64,000 bases of DNA from Eutypella sp. D-1. Lineage: Eukaryota > Ascomycota > Sordariomycetes > Xylariales > Diatrypaceae. The stretch lies in assembly GCA_023313575.1 (NCBI GenBank), contig JAJTTP010000002.1:3720001-3784000 (forward strand). The letters run 5' to 3'. How positions within the stretch are numbered: the stretch's first letter is position 1; each line of letters begins with the position of its first letter. The notes under the pieces are model-generated. The model had not been told where the DNA came from. It saw only the letters and a list, made by a program, of their open reading frames with translations, and searched no databases. This document shows positions 11,139-22,271 of this stretch, one piece after another. The position numbers were made by a program, and so were the translations under genes.

Positions 11139-12050
11139 CTAAGACTTTCTGTACAAATCGAAAGCATTATGCATCCGCTCCTGCTGCCCAGGAGTGAACT
11201 CGGTCATGCAGTCATCGTCAGAATAATCCATGTAATTATGAATGGGATCGAGGCCTTCCATATCAGGGCATGAATCCCTACCGACAGGGCAGCCCGAGGT
11301 ACCACCGGCCTGGGCGGGAGTGTCGGCGACCTGGTCATTGAAACTGTCGCAAGGACGTCCGTTGAACGTATGCAGGAGGTTGAACCAATGGCCGGTCTCG
11401 TGGACGGCGATGGCTCCGGTCCGGGGACCGGGTTGGGGGGAGTCCGGATCGCGGCTCGAGAGGCCCGGCATCGTGTCGCCGTTGATCACACATCCGTCAA
11501 TGCGGACGTTGTAGTCATCATCCCCAGCCACGGGGCGCGGGAAGTTGCATTGGCCCCCAAGCGATGGCGTCAGGTCCGTGAAGAAGTATAGGTTCAAGGC
11601 GTCGTAACCGCCGCGCCGTGTCGCGTTCAGATGGGCCACGTACGCGTCATAGTCCCCGATCGTGCTGCCTTCCTCGTAAAAGCCCTTGCCGATCACATCG
11701 TCGACTAACCATGACGTGTTCACGTGGTTGAACTCAAAGCCGTACCGCTGGTACACGTCGTGCAGGACTTGGAACTAGCGGGGTTATTGTTAGAAGCAAG
11801 TGAGATGCTATCCAGTAGGGTGCTTGGCACAGACCTGTTCCGCCACGATCTGGTCCGTGATCCTGTCCTTATTTGCCTCCGTGCTGGCGATGTGGAAGTA
11901 CACATCTATCGTGATGTTCTCAGACTGCGCTGCTACGATGTTTGCTAAAGCCGGCATGGGCTCGGGCACAGACCCTTCGTTCGCGCATCTCAGGACTGAT
12001 ACGCCCTGGGTGGAGAGCACTAGAATTGCTGCGGTTAATAAGTGATGCAT
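11139..12050 (-). CDS. Secreted M43B (pappalysin-like) metalloprotease
   Basis: Two exons, 12050..11835 and 11774..11139, with a 60-bp intron (GTCTGT donor, CTAG acceptor) give 283 residues. An N-terminal signal peptide (MHHLLTAAILVLSTQGVSV) indicates secretion. The zinc site is HETGHWFNLLH (His197, Glu198, His201, His207), and a Met-turn NYMDYSDDDCM follows about 50 residues later. Several cysteines fit the disulfides of fungal MEP1-like extracellular metalloproteases. The family cleaves extracellular proteins and includes enzymes linked to nutrition or host interaction. The usual Gly after the second His (HExxHxxG) is Asn204 here, which is unusual for metzincins and may alter the bend at the active site. 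Splice choice rests on continuity of the family block after the intron (FQVLHDVYQRYGFEF). Confidence 0.88.
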
Positions 12051-13883
12051 GATCTCGGCTTTAAGAACATGGGAGAATCGAACCGTCGGTTCCTTACGCC
12101 TACAGCGCCGGCCATCGTGAGAGCGGAATCGCGACCTTATAAATAATTGGTAAAATTTCGTTGATAACAAAAGATCCACAAGTTGAACACGAGATCGATC
12201 CAGCACGACATCACTCGATAAGCGCCTGAACCGAACGGGTGGAGTCGTCGCTCCGGTTGCATTGGGATGGGGCGCACAGGGGTTACAGTTATAAGCCTAT
12301 CGGTCTGGTATAGACCTACTATAGAAGCGTGTCTGGGCGCATTTGGCGATTGGTGGTAAAATCGCACCGCGACTTCTAAGGCCCTGCAAACAGGTGGATC
12401 TGGGGAAAAAAGATACGAGAATGTAAATACGATGACTGGTTATCTTTGATCCATACTTGTTGCTGGGAATGTGAGCTTCTGCAATTACTTACACGATGTC
12501 GCATCGTCAGTGGGCACCGCTTGGCACAGTCTATCAATTTACTCAGTTAGGCTTCCCCCTCTGTCGAGCCGTCTATCTTCACTACTAAGGTATAATTAGG
12601 TAGTAACCATAGTGCACTTAAGTTGCCCCGCCTTCGATAGGGGCCTCACCCTATCAGGTACTCCACTTGAGCTGACGTCTAGGCATTGCTGAATTGATAC
12701 TTGATCGCTGCTTCATTGCTAAGACTCCTGATGTCCTTCTTTTAATCATCCACTGCATACTGGTATACCACCGGAGGTTAGATTCGTTTCGTGGACAGAG
12801 CAAACGAGATGCCTCAATGAAGGCAACACCGAACCTAGTGGACGTCCTCTTCCTGGGTAGAGTGAAAGGATTCTTTAGATTCCTCTGATGAGATTTTGAC
12901 CACCTAAGTAACTCAAGATGCGTGCGGGAGTTGCCCCTGGGAGAATGCTTCCAGCAAAGGCAAGTCGGCTCGTTACCTAGGTAGTTAATCAATAGAAAGT
13001 ACGCTTATCGTGAACGATACTTGATCACCACTGGACTTACAGTATTCATTAGCGGCTTCATCTCGATCCTTTGCGGTCTAGGTGCCTTCCACTGCGAGAT
13101 GATCATATTCACGGCGCAAGGTCCGACACGAACGTCCCTTACAACCTCCTATGCCCGATTTTAGTCTGTGATAGTACTTGTGAGGTTAATTCCATTTCCA
13201 CCATTACCCGCGCGGTCGCTCTCTCGCATCCGCGTAGTTACTACATCACTCACAGGCACCGCTGCATTCGCAGGCTTGTCCTCATGTCCCCCTTATCATG
13301 ATGCTGCTCTACGGCGTGATATTGGGCACGCCTTCCAAGGCCGAGCTCTGCGCCACCTTTGATATAGACACATTGGAAAAGCTGATACTCTGCGACGCTC
13401 GTTTCTGCGTTTGGTAACACAGCGGGGCTCAACCACCAATAGATATGTTGGTTCTGTTAGCACAGCAATACCTCAGAAGGGTTACTCATACCTGCGACTC
13501 CCCACACCACTCCTCACTACACCCACACGGTCATTGGCGTATATACGTAAGCAGGCGATATTTTCCAATTGTTTGGGATACCTGGGGTAGCTTGCAGATC
13601 AATCATGCGTTCGTAGTTAGTCTGCTCGTGCGAAGTGTTACCTGGTTGCTGTCAGCGATTTAGGGCTACCCACTAGTCTTAGGGGCATGCCTTTACGCAT
13701 AGGGACGGCGTCTAATACTCTCCCAATATCACGACATCTTATCACCATCAATAGTCTGAAGTAGTGGTTACGCAAAATCCTGTAGCGTTGACGCATTGTA
13801 GGTATACGCGAGGCAAGATAAATAGCCAGGTAAGTGCTCAGGAATGCTACGTTCTTTGGCATCAGTCGCAAAGACAATTCAAG
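12051..13883. other. Intergenic, nothing recognised
   Basis: About 1.8 kb without a recognisable gene. The open frames on both strands are short and lack domain motifs or plausible splice continuity. The last part must hold the promoter of the nicotinamide phosphoribosyltransferase gene. One ACCTAGGTA motif lies at about 12976-12984. Confidence 0.5.
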
Positions 13884-15400
13884 ATGGCGCCCCGACAGTT
13901 GTCCAACTTTGATAATATCATCCTCAACACTGACACCTACAAGCACTCGCACTGGAACCTATACCCACCAGGTACAAGCTATGTATCCAGCTACATCGAG
14001 TCGCGAGGGGGCATATTCCCCGCCCACCTGTTTGTCGGCCTGCAGGTCTTCATCAAACAACACCTACTGAGGCCCATTACAATTGACGACATCGACGAAG
14101 CTGAGATCGTCACCCGTCAGCACGAGATCCCTTTCAATCGAGCGGGCTGGCTGGGGATCGTCAACGAGCACGACGGGTATCTTCCCGTAGAGATTGAGGC
14201 GGTCCCGGAAGGCACCGTCCTGCCTATCAAGAACGTGATTGTCCAGATCGTCAACACGGACCCCAAGTATTTCTGGGTGACGAGCTTCATTGAGACGGCT
14301 TTACTGCGTTCCGTCTGGTATCCCACGTCTGTGGGTACGACGAGCTGGTTGGCCAAGCAGCTGATCCGCGAGTCTTTGGAGAAGACCTCGGACCACCCCG
14401 AGATTCTCCGGGATGTCCTGCAGGACTACGGGGCGCGGGGGGTCAGCTCGCAGGAGTCCGCCGCTATCGGTGGTCTGGCGCACCTCGTCAACTTCCGCCA
14501 GACCAACACCATCTCTGGCTCTCTCGCCGCAACCCGCTACTACAACGCGCTCCGTCCGGCGATCTCCCAGCCTAATTCGGAGCATTCAACCGTGACGGCG
14601 TGGGGGAGGGAGCATGAGGCAGACGCCCACGCGAACCTTATCAAGCAGTACAAAGGGTGGGCGTTCGTCGTCGCCGTCTCCGATTCGTACGACTTGGAAG
14701 CCGCCGTCGCGGACATATTCGGCACCAAGCTCAAGGACGAGGTCATCAACAGCGGTAAGTGGGATACGTACTAGCGTGAGACGTCATGCTTCTCGCGACA
14801 GAACTGACAGTTATTGCGTCACCAGGCAGCGTGGTGCTAGTGCGACCCGATTCTGGTGACCCACCCACGGTTATCTCCGACACTATCGAGGGCCTCTTTG
14901 CGAAGTTCGGCTTTACAACCAACTCGAAGGGTTACAAGGTCCTTCCGGATTATATCCGAGCAGCACAAGGCGATGGCCTCACCATCGAGTCCCTTAAGAA
15001 GATTTACGCCGAGCTCGACCGTCGCGGCATAGCCGCAGACAATATCTATCTGGGCATGGGGGGTGGCCTGCTTCAGTATATCAACCGCGACACATTGGCA
15101 TTCACACAAAAAGCCAATGCTGTTCAGATCGACGGCAAGTGGAGGGATATTTACAAGGAGCCCAAGTCCGACACCCAAAAGACTTCGAAGCGTGGCCGAC
15201 TGGCCCTGGTCATCCGCGATGGCGATTATCGCACAATCCGAAAGGAGGAACTTAAGGAGGGAGAAGTGAACCTACTCCGCCCGGTGTTTCGCAATGGCAA
15301 GCTTCTCGTGAACCACAATTTTGAGGACGTCATTGAGCGGAGCGAACTCCCCGTTCCGCGTTGGTATTATGAACCGGTGTGGAGGGTGAATGGTGCATAG
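13884..15400 (+). CDS. Nicotinamide phosphoribosyltransferase (NAMPT-like)
   Basis: The enzyme converts nicotinamide and PRPP to NMN, the one-step salvage route to NAD+. Exons 13884..14754 and 14826..15400 are separated by a 71-bp intron (GTAAGT, ACCAG); 481 residues, close to the usual 490. The start is ATG 13884 (AAGATGGCG). The family signature runs the full length: DTYKHSHW near residue 17, RGVSSQESAAIGG, NTISGS, EHSTVTAWGREHEADA with the catalytic His, VSDSYDL, VRPDSGDP binding the phosphoribosyl group, QGDG, LGMGGGLLQ and a basic SKRGRLAL segment near the C-terminus. The aromatic residue before the RGVSS motif, which stacks on nicotinamide, is Tyr here. Most ascomycetes are known to recycle nicotinamide through nicotinamidase and Npt1 instead, so its presence is notable. 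The next gene, 551 bp downstream, also acts in phosphoribosyl metabolism. Confidence 0.93.
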
Positions 15401-15951
15401 TAGATGTCGCAAAGCTTGGAAATATGTATAGAGTCATGACATAGTCGAATGTATCCTGTTACACAGACAGGGGTAAATAGGGGCAGGATCCATCTTGCTT
15501 ATGTAAACAGCGCTACATCCCAAGGTCCCCACCTAAAGTCTAGCTGGATCCGGTGGTTTGGTATGAACCGGAGACAGGCACAGTCCCACTTCCCCGGAAT
15601 ATTGCGCCGTACCCTGATGGCGCAATCCCTGTGTCGCAAAGACGTGCATTAGCTTAAAAATGAGTTTCAATAGTGTCTCGAGGTTGCCCAACCATATGGT
15701 ACTGATCATGGTGCTGTGGGAAGACGCTAGACGAGTCCAATGCTTATATCGGATGATTCTTCATGTCAGGGCATTGCGAGATGGGATATGCGAATTGTAT
15801 CATGCAATAGTGTTGGCTGCTGCTAGGCCGTCACGAGCTGGAAGAACCTGATCGCATCATGCGTCAAGATATATGAGACGAGGGCTGACCGCGTAGGCCG
15901 AAGTCACAGGCGTTTGCATCGTGCAGCATCTCGTGGAATTGTTCTGGTAAA
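15401..15951. other. Intergenic between NAMPT-like and ADE2-like genes
   Basis: 551 bp with no gene. It should hold the terminator of the NAMPT-like gene and the promoter of the ADE2-like gene, which are transcribed in the same direction. No clear motif stands out. Confidence 0.5.
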
Positions 15952-17878
15952 ATGCCCGATCGTATTGAAGGTTCGATCGAGGAACGTGTCGTTGGAGTCT
16001 TAGGTAGGTCGCGACCACCCAAGTATTCGTTATCGATGGTTAACCGTCTCCAGGGGGTGGTCAATATGGTCGCTTACTCAGTGAAGCGGCCAGCCGACTG
16101 TCTATTCCTCTTGTCGCCCTGGACCCCTCGCCAGAAGCCCCCGCTAAGCAGATCAGCGCTGTATCGTTGTTGCATCCGTCAGTTGCCCATGTAGACGGAT
16201 CGTATACGAATGCAGACGACATACACAAGATTGCCGGGCGTGTGGACGTCCTCACCGTCGAGATCGAACATGTCGATGTCCCGGCCCTGTCCCGGATTCG
16301 CGATACGTACCGTACGTCGGGCGGACATCTCGGTAAAGGCATCGAGATCTTCCCATCACCGGAGACCATTGCGATTGTGCAGGATAAGCTATCCCAGAAG
16401 AAGTTTCTAACGAATCTTGACATCCCGGTGGCGGGCTTCGTTGACCTCCCCGAGCCAACAAAGGAGAATGTGGCTCGAACTGCGGAGACTCTAGGTTGGC
16501 CGCTACTTCTTAAGTCCCGCAGACAAGCCTACGACGGCCGTGGAAACTTTGTTCTCCACAGCCTCGCGGAAACGCAAAAGGCGCTCGATACCCTTCGCCG
16601 TCCTCTCTATGCCGAAAAGTACGTGCCGGAGATCGCCCGCGAGATCGTCGTCGTTCTTGTCCGCAACTCTGCCGGGGAGGTATGTAACTACGGTGTGGTC
16701 GAAAATGTGCACGCGGGCAAGATCGGCCATCTCGTCCGTGCCCCTCTGAGACACCCAGACAATCACGTGTCAGCCCTTGCGAAGTCGAGGGCGGAAAAGG
16801 TCGTCAACTCACTCCCTGGCGGAGCCGTCGGTGTATTTGGCGTAGAATTCTTCCTCTTGGCTGACGGTACGTATGCAACTGGCATCGAATAGCGGTCACT
16901 GATACGTATCCAGGTAACTTGCTCGCTCATGAGATTGCCTCCCGTCCTCATAGCTCGGCTCACTATACGATTGAGGGTTCGGAGACCTCCCAGTACGAGA
17001 ATCATCTGCGTGCCATCCTTTCCCTTCCACTAGGGAGCACGGCACTGAAGGTCTTCTCTGCCACTACGTTGAATCTCCGCGGGACCTCCGAGTCGGCCGA
17101 AGCCGTCCGCAAACTTGTACGCCGCGCCCTCGAAACCTCGGGGGCCACGGTACACCTCTATGGCAAAAAAGAAGCACCGGGCAAGTCAGACTCGCCCAAG
17201 GGGCGCAAGATCGGCCACATTACAGTCGTCGGCCCTGCCGACGCCGACGTAAACGAGAGAATCCGTCAGATCCTGGGACCTGCTTTCAGGGATGACAATG
17301 ATCCGCTCCAGCCGAGGCCGCCCAAATCGCATCCTCTTCCGCTCGTGTCTGTGTTGATGGGTTCCGACTCGGACCTGCCCAGCGTCCGCGATGCGGCGCG
17401 CATCCTAGATCAATTTCACGTACCTTTCGAGACACGAATTGTCTCTGCCCACCGCACCCCGACGCTTATGAATAAATTTTGTCACGAGGCAACCGCGCGA
17501 GGTGTCCGAGTCATCATCGCCGCCGCTGGAGGAGCCGCACACCTGCCCGGGATGATCGCTTCCGAGTCAAACCTGCCAGTGGTCGGCATCCCGGTCAAGG
17601 GGCCCACGCTCGACGGCGTAGATTCTCTGCATTCGATCGTTCAGATGCCTGTAAGCCAGTCGTCATCCCTTCCTTGAGTGAAGCTTACCATTCCGCAGAG
17701 GGGGGTGCCCGTGGCTACTGTGGGAATCAATAATTCCACAAACGCAGCTTTGCTAGCCATTCGAATCCTTGCAGTCTCAGACCCGAAGTATGCCGTTGCT
17801 ATAGAAGAGTATCGAGCCAGCATGGAGCGGGTCGTGTTAGAAAAAGGAGAGAGACTTATTGAATTTGGGTGGCACTAG
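15952..17878 (+). CDS. ADE2: Phosphoribosylaminoimidazole carboxylase (PurK-PurE fusion)
   Basis: Bifunctional AIR carboxylase of de novo purine synthesis, converting AIR to CAIR in the cytosol. Four exons: 15952..16003, 16054..16866, 16914..17650 and 17699..17878, with introns of 50, 47 and 48 bp; 593 residues. The first intron splits the glycine loop; joining restores GVLGGGQYGR. The N-terminal ATP-grasp half (PurK-like) shows DVLTVEIEHVD, QDKLSQKKFL, KSRRQAYDGRGN and GVFGVEFFLLADGN. The C-terminal PurE domain shows LMGSDSDLPS, IVSAHRTP, AAAGGAAHLPGM and LPVVGIPV, and ends with GVPVATVGI in exon 4. The start ATG 15952 gives about seven extra residues before the glycine loop compared with the usual short N-terminus. 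All frames close exactly. Loss of this enzyme causes red pigment in yeasts. Confidence 0.95.
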
Positions 17879-18103
17879 TCCGGGCTTAAATGCATACCTA
17901 AGTACCTAAGTAGATTAGGACAGCCCAAGCACTACATTAGTGCATGCCAACTAGTGACATACGGGTATGTATATTCGATGCACCAATACAGGACCATGTA
18001 CCACCACACAACGAGTGTATTTCAACGGAAATAACGAGCTTAAACTGCCAATAGATTCTTACAAAGAGCGAATTTATCCAGTTCACGGGTAAATATAGAA
18101 CTC

Positions 18104-19220
18104 CTACTCGCTTGAACCAATCAATCGCAAGCTCTCTGCCCAGAGTTTCTTTTCTGTCGGGGGGTCGAATGCTTGTGTAGCATATCCGCCCAAGTAATAA
18201 AGACGATCTGGCGGGGCTAGCTCGGCTTCAGCAACCTCGTCGAGGTAGATACCCCCCTTCCCCTCTAGCTCTTTGGCCACAGCAGCCCAAACAGTAGTCG
18301 CCGCTCCTTGCGCAGGATTCTTGAGAGTCTTGGCCAAGCCCGAATCTCCCTCGATATCCTTGGTAGCATCGGGAGGCATGTACCTTGCAAGAGGCGTAAT
18401 GATGCCTCCTGGGTGTAGACTCAGGCCTCGCAAATTTTGAGATCGATATAGCCGGTCAAGTTCGTTTGCAAAGTGGATGTTGGCTAGTTTGGATTGACCG
18501 TACCCCGCCTTAGGATCGTACTGAGTCCTCTCGAAGTTCAGGTCGTCCAGGTCGATCGCGCCATACCGGTGGGCAGCGGAGGACACCGCTACAACTCGCG
18601 AGTTGAACGAAGGGCTTGCCGACGATAGCAGTGCATCCTTGACAAGTTGAAAAAGGTAGAAGTGCCCTAAAGACATATCAGCAGTTGACGACACGAGACG
18701 TGCGAGGTGCATACCCAGGTGGTTCGTGGCGAGATGGAGCTCGAATCCATCTTCTGTCTTGCCTTCGGGGCAGAACATGACTCCTATGATGTGTTAGACG
18801 GGACCTAGACAACCCATGGTGGAACGTACCGGCATTGTTGATCAAGATGTTGAGCTTATTTTCGCTCCTACGAAGGAACTCCTCCGCACCGGCGCGAACG
18901 CTTCTCAGTGAGTTCAGGTCCATCTCAATTACCTCGACCTTTCCAGGCATCGCATCCTTTGAGACTTCTTCCGCGATCTGCTTTCCCTTGGCGACGTCGC
19001 GCGCCGTTATGAACACGTCCGCTCCAGTCAGATGAATGGCCTTTGCCGTCTCAGGCCCCAACCCACCAGCGGAGCAGCCGGTAATGAGAACCACCCTACC
19101 CGCCCAAGACGGGCTCGCAATAAGACCTTGATCCTCTATGATCTGGACGGCGGTCGGACGAGCATCCCCGGGGCCTTGGGGGTCCTGGTGCTGTTCTGCG
19201 TACGGAGCCAGGCGTGTCAT
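18104..19220 (-). CDS. Short-chain dehydrogenase/reductase (retinol-dehydrogenase-like)
   Basis: Three exons, 19220..18830, 18783..18715 and 18666..18104, with introns of 46 and 48 bp; 340 residues. The Rossmann nucleotide site is VLITGCSAGGLG (near residue 45), followed by NILINNAG at the first splice junction, TNHLGHF across the second, a catalytic Ser in VVAVSSAAH, and YGQSK containing the Tyr and Lys of the active site. The pattern resembles the fungal WWOX/retinol-dehydrogenase-type SDRs, which use NAD(P)H on lipid or secondary-metabolite carbonyls; the substrate is unknown. The TGxxxGxG motif is slightly longer than standard (TGCSAGGLG). The nucleotide site, Ser, Tyr and Lys are all present, so the enzyme should be active. 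It sits beside decayed genes of likely specialised metabolism. Confidence 0.88.
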
Positions 19221-19782
19221 TGTGTCGTGGATGAAAAAAGGATGAGCTCTGGTGATGGTATCTGAGGTTTTAACACCACTTATATATAATTACGGATCTT
19301 CGCTGACGTGAGCCCATCATAAATCTTAACTAACGTATGTTACGTGATTATACGTGATATGACAGATGACATAAGCAGCTAGTGTATTGGTCATCCGGAA
19401 AGTCTAGGTTTAGTTGTTGCTTGGCAGGGGAATTCAATCGCACTCTCCGATGCCTTGGATACTGAAACTCCCAGTTGGTTGGGTTGACTAGCCGGACGAA
19501 GACTATCACGTGTGAAATACAGTATAAGGGATAGAATTTGATGGGTAGGTTTCTTCCTATACAGGGCGGCCCAACTAGAGGTTCAACGCCGCGATTTTAC
19601 GCATTTTCGGCATACCCGAACAAGACGAAGTAAAACTCTAGGTTAGAGAATCCTGTCGACCTATTACGGACAGGATGTCAGGCCTTCTCGAATATATTTA
19701 CTAATTTCTACTTGCTTGAGCATATCGTAAAGCAAGAGCCCTGAGGCGGATGTCGAGGTGAAGGTAACAATTTGCCCTTGCC
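19221..19782. other. Intergenic, nothing recognised
   Basis: 562 bp between the SDR start and the end of the regulator fragment. No gene or repeat is recognisable. It probably includes the SDR promoter (TATATATAA at about 19281). Confidence 0.5.
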
Positions 19783-20270
19783 CTAATTATCCTGAATTGT
19801 ATCCGCGCCATTCGGGTTGGCTGGGTCAGACCCGCCAGCTAGGGTCTTCACCTCGCCAAGGACCTCGGTGGCTTGCTGCACCTCCTTAAGCGTCAGCTGA
19901 ATTTTGAAGGCTGCCTGTTCCTCGAAGTCGATGTCGAAGCCCCCAAAGCCCCCGCCCAGCCGCGAGGAACCGCCGCCTCCACCACTATCATGTAGGATGC
20001 TGCGGCTTTGCTGCTGGGTCTTCTCGGTCATGATCGCCGACAGGCACTGATCTAACAGTACAAGAATTTGGTACATGATGGTGGTGAAGAGCATCAGGCA
20101 CCGTGGATTCCGCGAGCCTTGTTGTAGCGCGATCAGGCGCAACAGCTTGGCGAGCACTTACCTTGTGATCCCCAGAATGATCTTGGAAGCGTTCAAATCC
20201 GTAACATTGTAACCCTCCAGGTCGATTGTAACCTGGCAAGATGTAACGAAGCCGTCACCACTGGTCTTTA
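19783..20270 (-). pseudogene. C-terminal fragment of a Zn2Cys6 (AflR-like) regulator
   Basis: A stretch on the minus strand encodes a piece resembling the C-terminal regulatory half of AflR-type fungal transcription factors: a helical segment (LLRLIALQQGSRNPRC, then a hydrophobic MLFTTIMYQILVLLDQCL run), a low-complexity Ser/Gly linker, a DFEEQAAFKIQLTLKEVQQ segment, and a Gly/Asn-rich tail. An upstream piece (about 20155-20240) continues the similarity in another frame after a GTAAGT site, so a small intron or frameshift lies near 20157. No Zn2Cys6 DNA-binding domain is encoded upstream before the opposite-strand gene remnant begins. It is best read as a truncated remnant; a short functional protein cannot be excluded. 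Confidence 0.45.
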
Positions 20271-20519
20271 TTTTAGATAACAGAAGATGTAGAAGGGATG
20301 AATACTTAGATTGATCGCTGGCTAGCTAAAGGAGAGACTATCTAGATGAGAGTGATTCCCATTCCCATTTATATCTGAAGGGTCACCACTAAAGGAGATG
20401 AATCGCCACGTGATTTCTGTTATTAGTGGGTAGGTCTATTCTGGAATGAGTGGTTTGTAACAGAACCATGGGACAAGAGCAAGGTAAATCCATTTTATTG
20501 CTCCGCAGCGTCGCCCGGC

Positions 20520-21593
20520 ATGGAGACAATGAATTTCAAATGCGTTGATGAAAACGTAACACTTATAGATGCGCGATCCTGTCGTGATAACTTCAGCCTT
20601 GATCGTAACGGATTTCAGTATTTCAACGCATATGAAGCATGCATCTTACGGATGCTTTAAAGAGGGGGGAGAGGGACCAAGTACAACAATTTTACTACTC
20701 TCATGTGGAGGCATTGGTCAAGAAGGCCACAAGTGCATCTCATGTCATTATATTTGATCACACGCTGCGCAAGCGCGACCCGAAACGCAACAAAATTGAA
20801 TACGACCGGAAAGGAGCAGCCTGCGACGACGGTAAGTAATATACTGAATTCAATGATCTAAGTTTCTCGATGATTTAATAAATTTATACCTGCTCGTGAT
20901 CTAATACGTTATCACAGGTGCATTGTGACCAGTTAAGTTTATCAGACGCCACAAGAGACTCTTCGGGATGAACGGTCTAACCGAAGATCCCAGATCCGGA
21001 AAGGGGGCAATTCGCCGACTGAAACAGAATCTGACGGAAGGGGACGGCTTCGACAAGATCTTAAAAGGGCGTGTCCAGGTGCGTTGCGCGTATTTTCCCT
21101 GATGATCCGCCTCTAACTGCTATATCCTAGGGTGTGGCGGCCCATAAACGGCGCAGTGGTAGATTGCCCCTTGGCTCAGATGGACTTCCTTTCCCTGGAC
21201 CCGGACCACGTGCACCCTTGCGACCTCTGGCGGGGGGAGTTCGAGGAGCGCGGTCAGACAGTAATGATAGGGCACAGTACCGGTCAGCGCTGGTGGTATC
21301 TGGGAGGACACAAAACTAATGAAGTCACGTTACTAAAGAGCTGGGACAGTTGGGGTGACCGAGGTGTGGCAGATGGTGAGTAGCAGTCACATGCTGGATT
21401 GCACCACCTTGTTCGCATGATGTGGGCAAGAGTGAGCATTTGAAAGAAGCTGATTCGAGACCTTGACGCAGTTTGCCCCCACGCCGCATTTAAGCAACCT
21501 TACACGCCTCCAGATGCAGAGGCTAAAGAGTGTGTTGAGGTTAGATGCCTGGTGCTGCACGAGGCAATAACCAGTTCTGCTGGCCTAGTCTAA
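20520..21593 (+). pseudogene. AsaB/CmcJ-like hydroxylase pseudogene
   Basis: Conserved blocks of the fungal AsaB/CmcJ-like non-heme iron hydroxylase family appear in order but not in one frame. DARSCRDNFSLDRNGFQYF lies at about 20565-20625; FYYSHVEALVKKATSAS and VIIFDHTLRKRD follow in a different frame (20690-20785); VHCDQ, the iron-ligand region, is at about 20919-20933; VWRPINGAVVDCPLAQ and STGQRWWYL come after 21130. The last intron is intact (21376-21471) and joins in frame to an exon ending TAA 21591. I count at least three frame breaks (near 20640, at the second junction around 20920, and near 21080-21132). One alternative splice restores frame only by dropping the iron-ligand motif. 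The gene is therefore probably dead, though sequencing error or unusual splicing could explain some breaks. Confidence 0.55.
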
Positions 21594-21617
21594 GTGCAGT
21601 AGTATCGACACATTAAA

Positions 21618-22271
21618 CTACCACAATCTCGCAAGACAACTGACCAAAGCGAAGACCATCGTTGGCCAGCTGATTTGAAGCCCCTTACTGCCACCCGCCG
21701 GGTCCCCTACCTCCTCCGCATATGCGCCCTCTACGTTTCCCCTGGGCCAATATTCGCAAGCGAGGTACCACCCGTGCTCTCCGCATAGTCTCCTGCCACA
21801 CTGCAAATGGTCAGTTGAAGCTGCGACAGACGGCTCGATACTCACCCCAATGTCCGTCGTATCGTTCCACACTAGCTGCGAGAAATGACCCGTCTCCTGG
21901 GTAAAATGCGGGTTGCCAAAGTCGTACATGTCCCGTTCGTTGCCCCACGCCTCGACGCACGATGTTGCGTTGGAGCAGCCGATGGCCAGGTTCTCGCCAT
22001 AGGGACCTCCCGAATGCTCGAACTCGCACGTCGAGTCCAAATAATCCGAAGCGAACTCCTCCAGGGTCTGGTTCCACCTCACATCAGAGGCGTCATGTTC
22101 TCCCCTGTAGAAGTTGGTGCTATTCAAGATTGCCGACGTGAAGGCCTCGTGGTTGACGAACTCGGGTGCCTCGCTCGGTATTGACGGAGCTTCTGTGATT
22201 GTAATTGTCTGGGAGGCAACAAGAGACCATAGAGGCAAGGTGGTCAGCGCCAGCAAGATCATCGTGATCAT
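21618..22271 (-). CDS. Secreted CAP-superfamily (SCP/PR-1/Pry-like) protein
   Basis: Extracellular CAP protein, the family of yeast Pry1 and plant PR-1, known to bind sterols or lipids. A signal peptide (about residues 1-20, ending near VASQ) is followed by the CAP domain: HNxxR-like NSTNFYRGEHDA, GPYGENLAIGC, and ETGHFSQLVWNDTTDIG. The continuous open frame hides a 45-bp intron (21845..21801, GTGAGT to TTGCAG) that is a multiple of three and stop-free. Removing it joins DTTDIG directly to CGRRLCGEHGWYLACEY, the normal family spacing, leaving 202 residues. The C-terminus ends in a hydrophobic stretch after a small Ser/Gly-rich linker, which suggests a GPI-anchor signal. It lies between two pseudogenes but is itself intact. 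Confidence 0.88.
   Translation of the reverse strand: MITMILLALTTLPLWSLVASQTITITEAPSIPSEAPEFVNHEAFTSAILNSTNFYRGEHDASDVRWNQTLEEFASDYLDSTCEFEHSGGPYGENLAIGCSNATSCVEAWGNERDMYDFGNPHFTQETGHFSQLVWNDTTDIGVSIEPSVAASTDHLQCGRRLCGEHGWYLACEYWPRGNVEGAYAEEVGDPAGGSKGLQISWPTMVFALVSCLARLW

Noticed and set aside
12654..12992. 112-residue open frame on the minus strand
   Set aside because: No motif, odd composition and no homologous pattern; likely chance.
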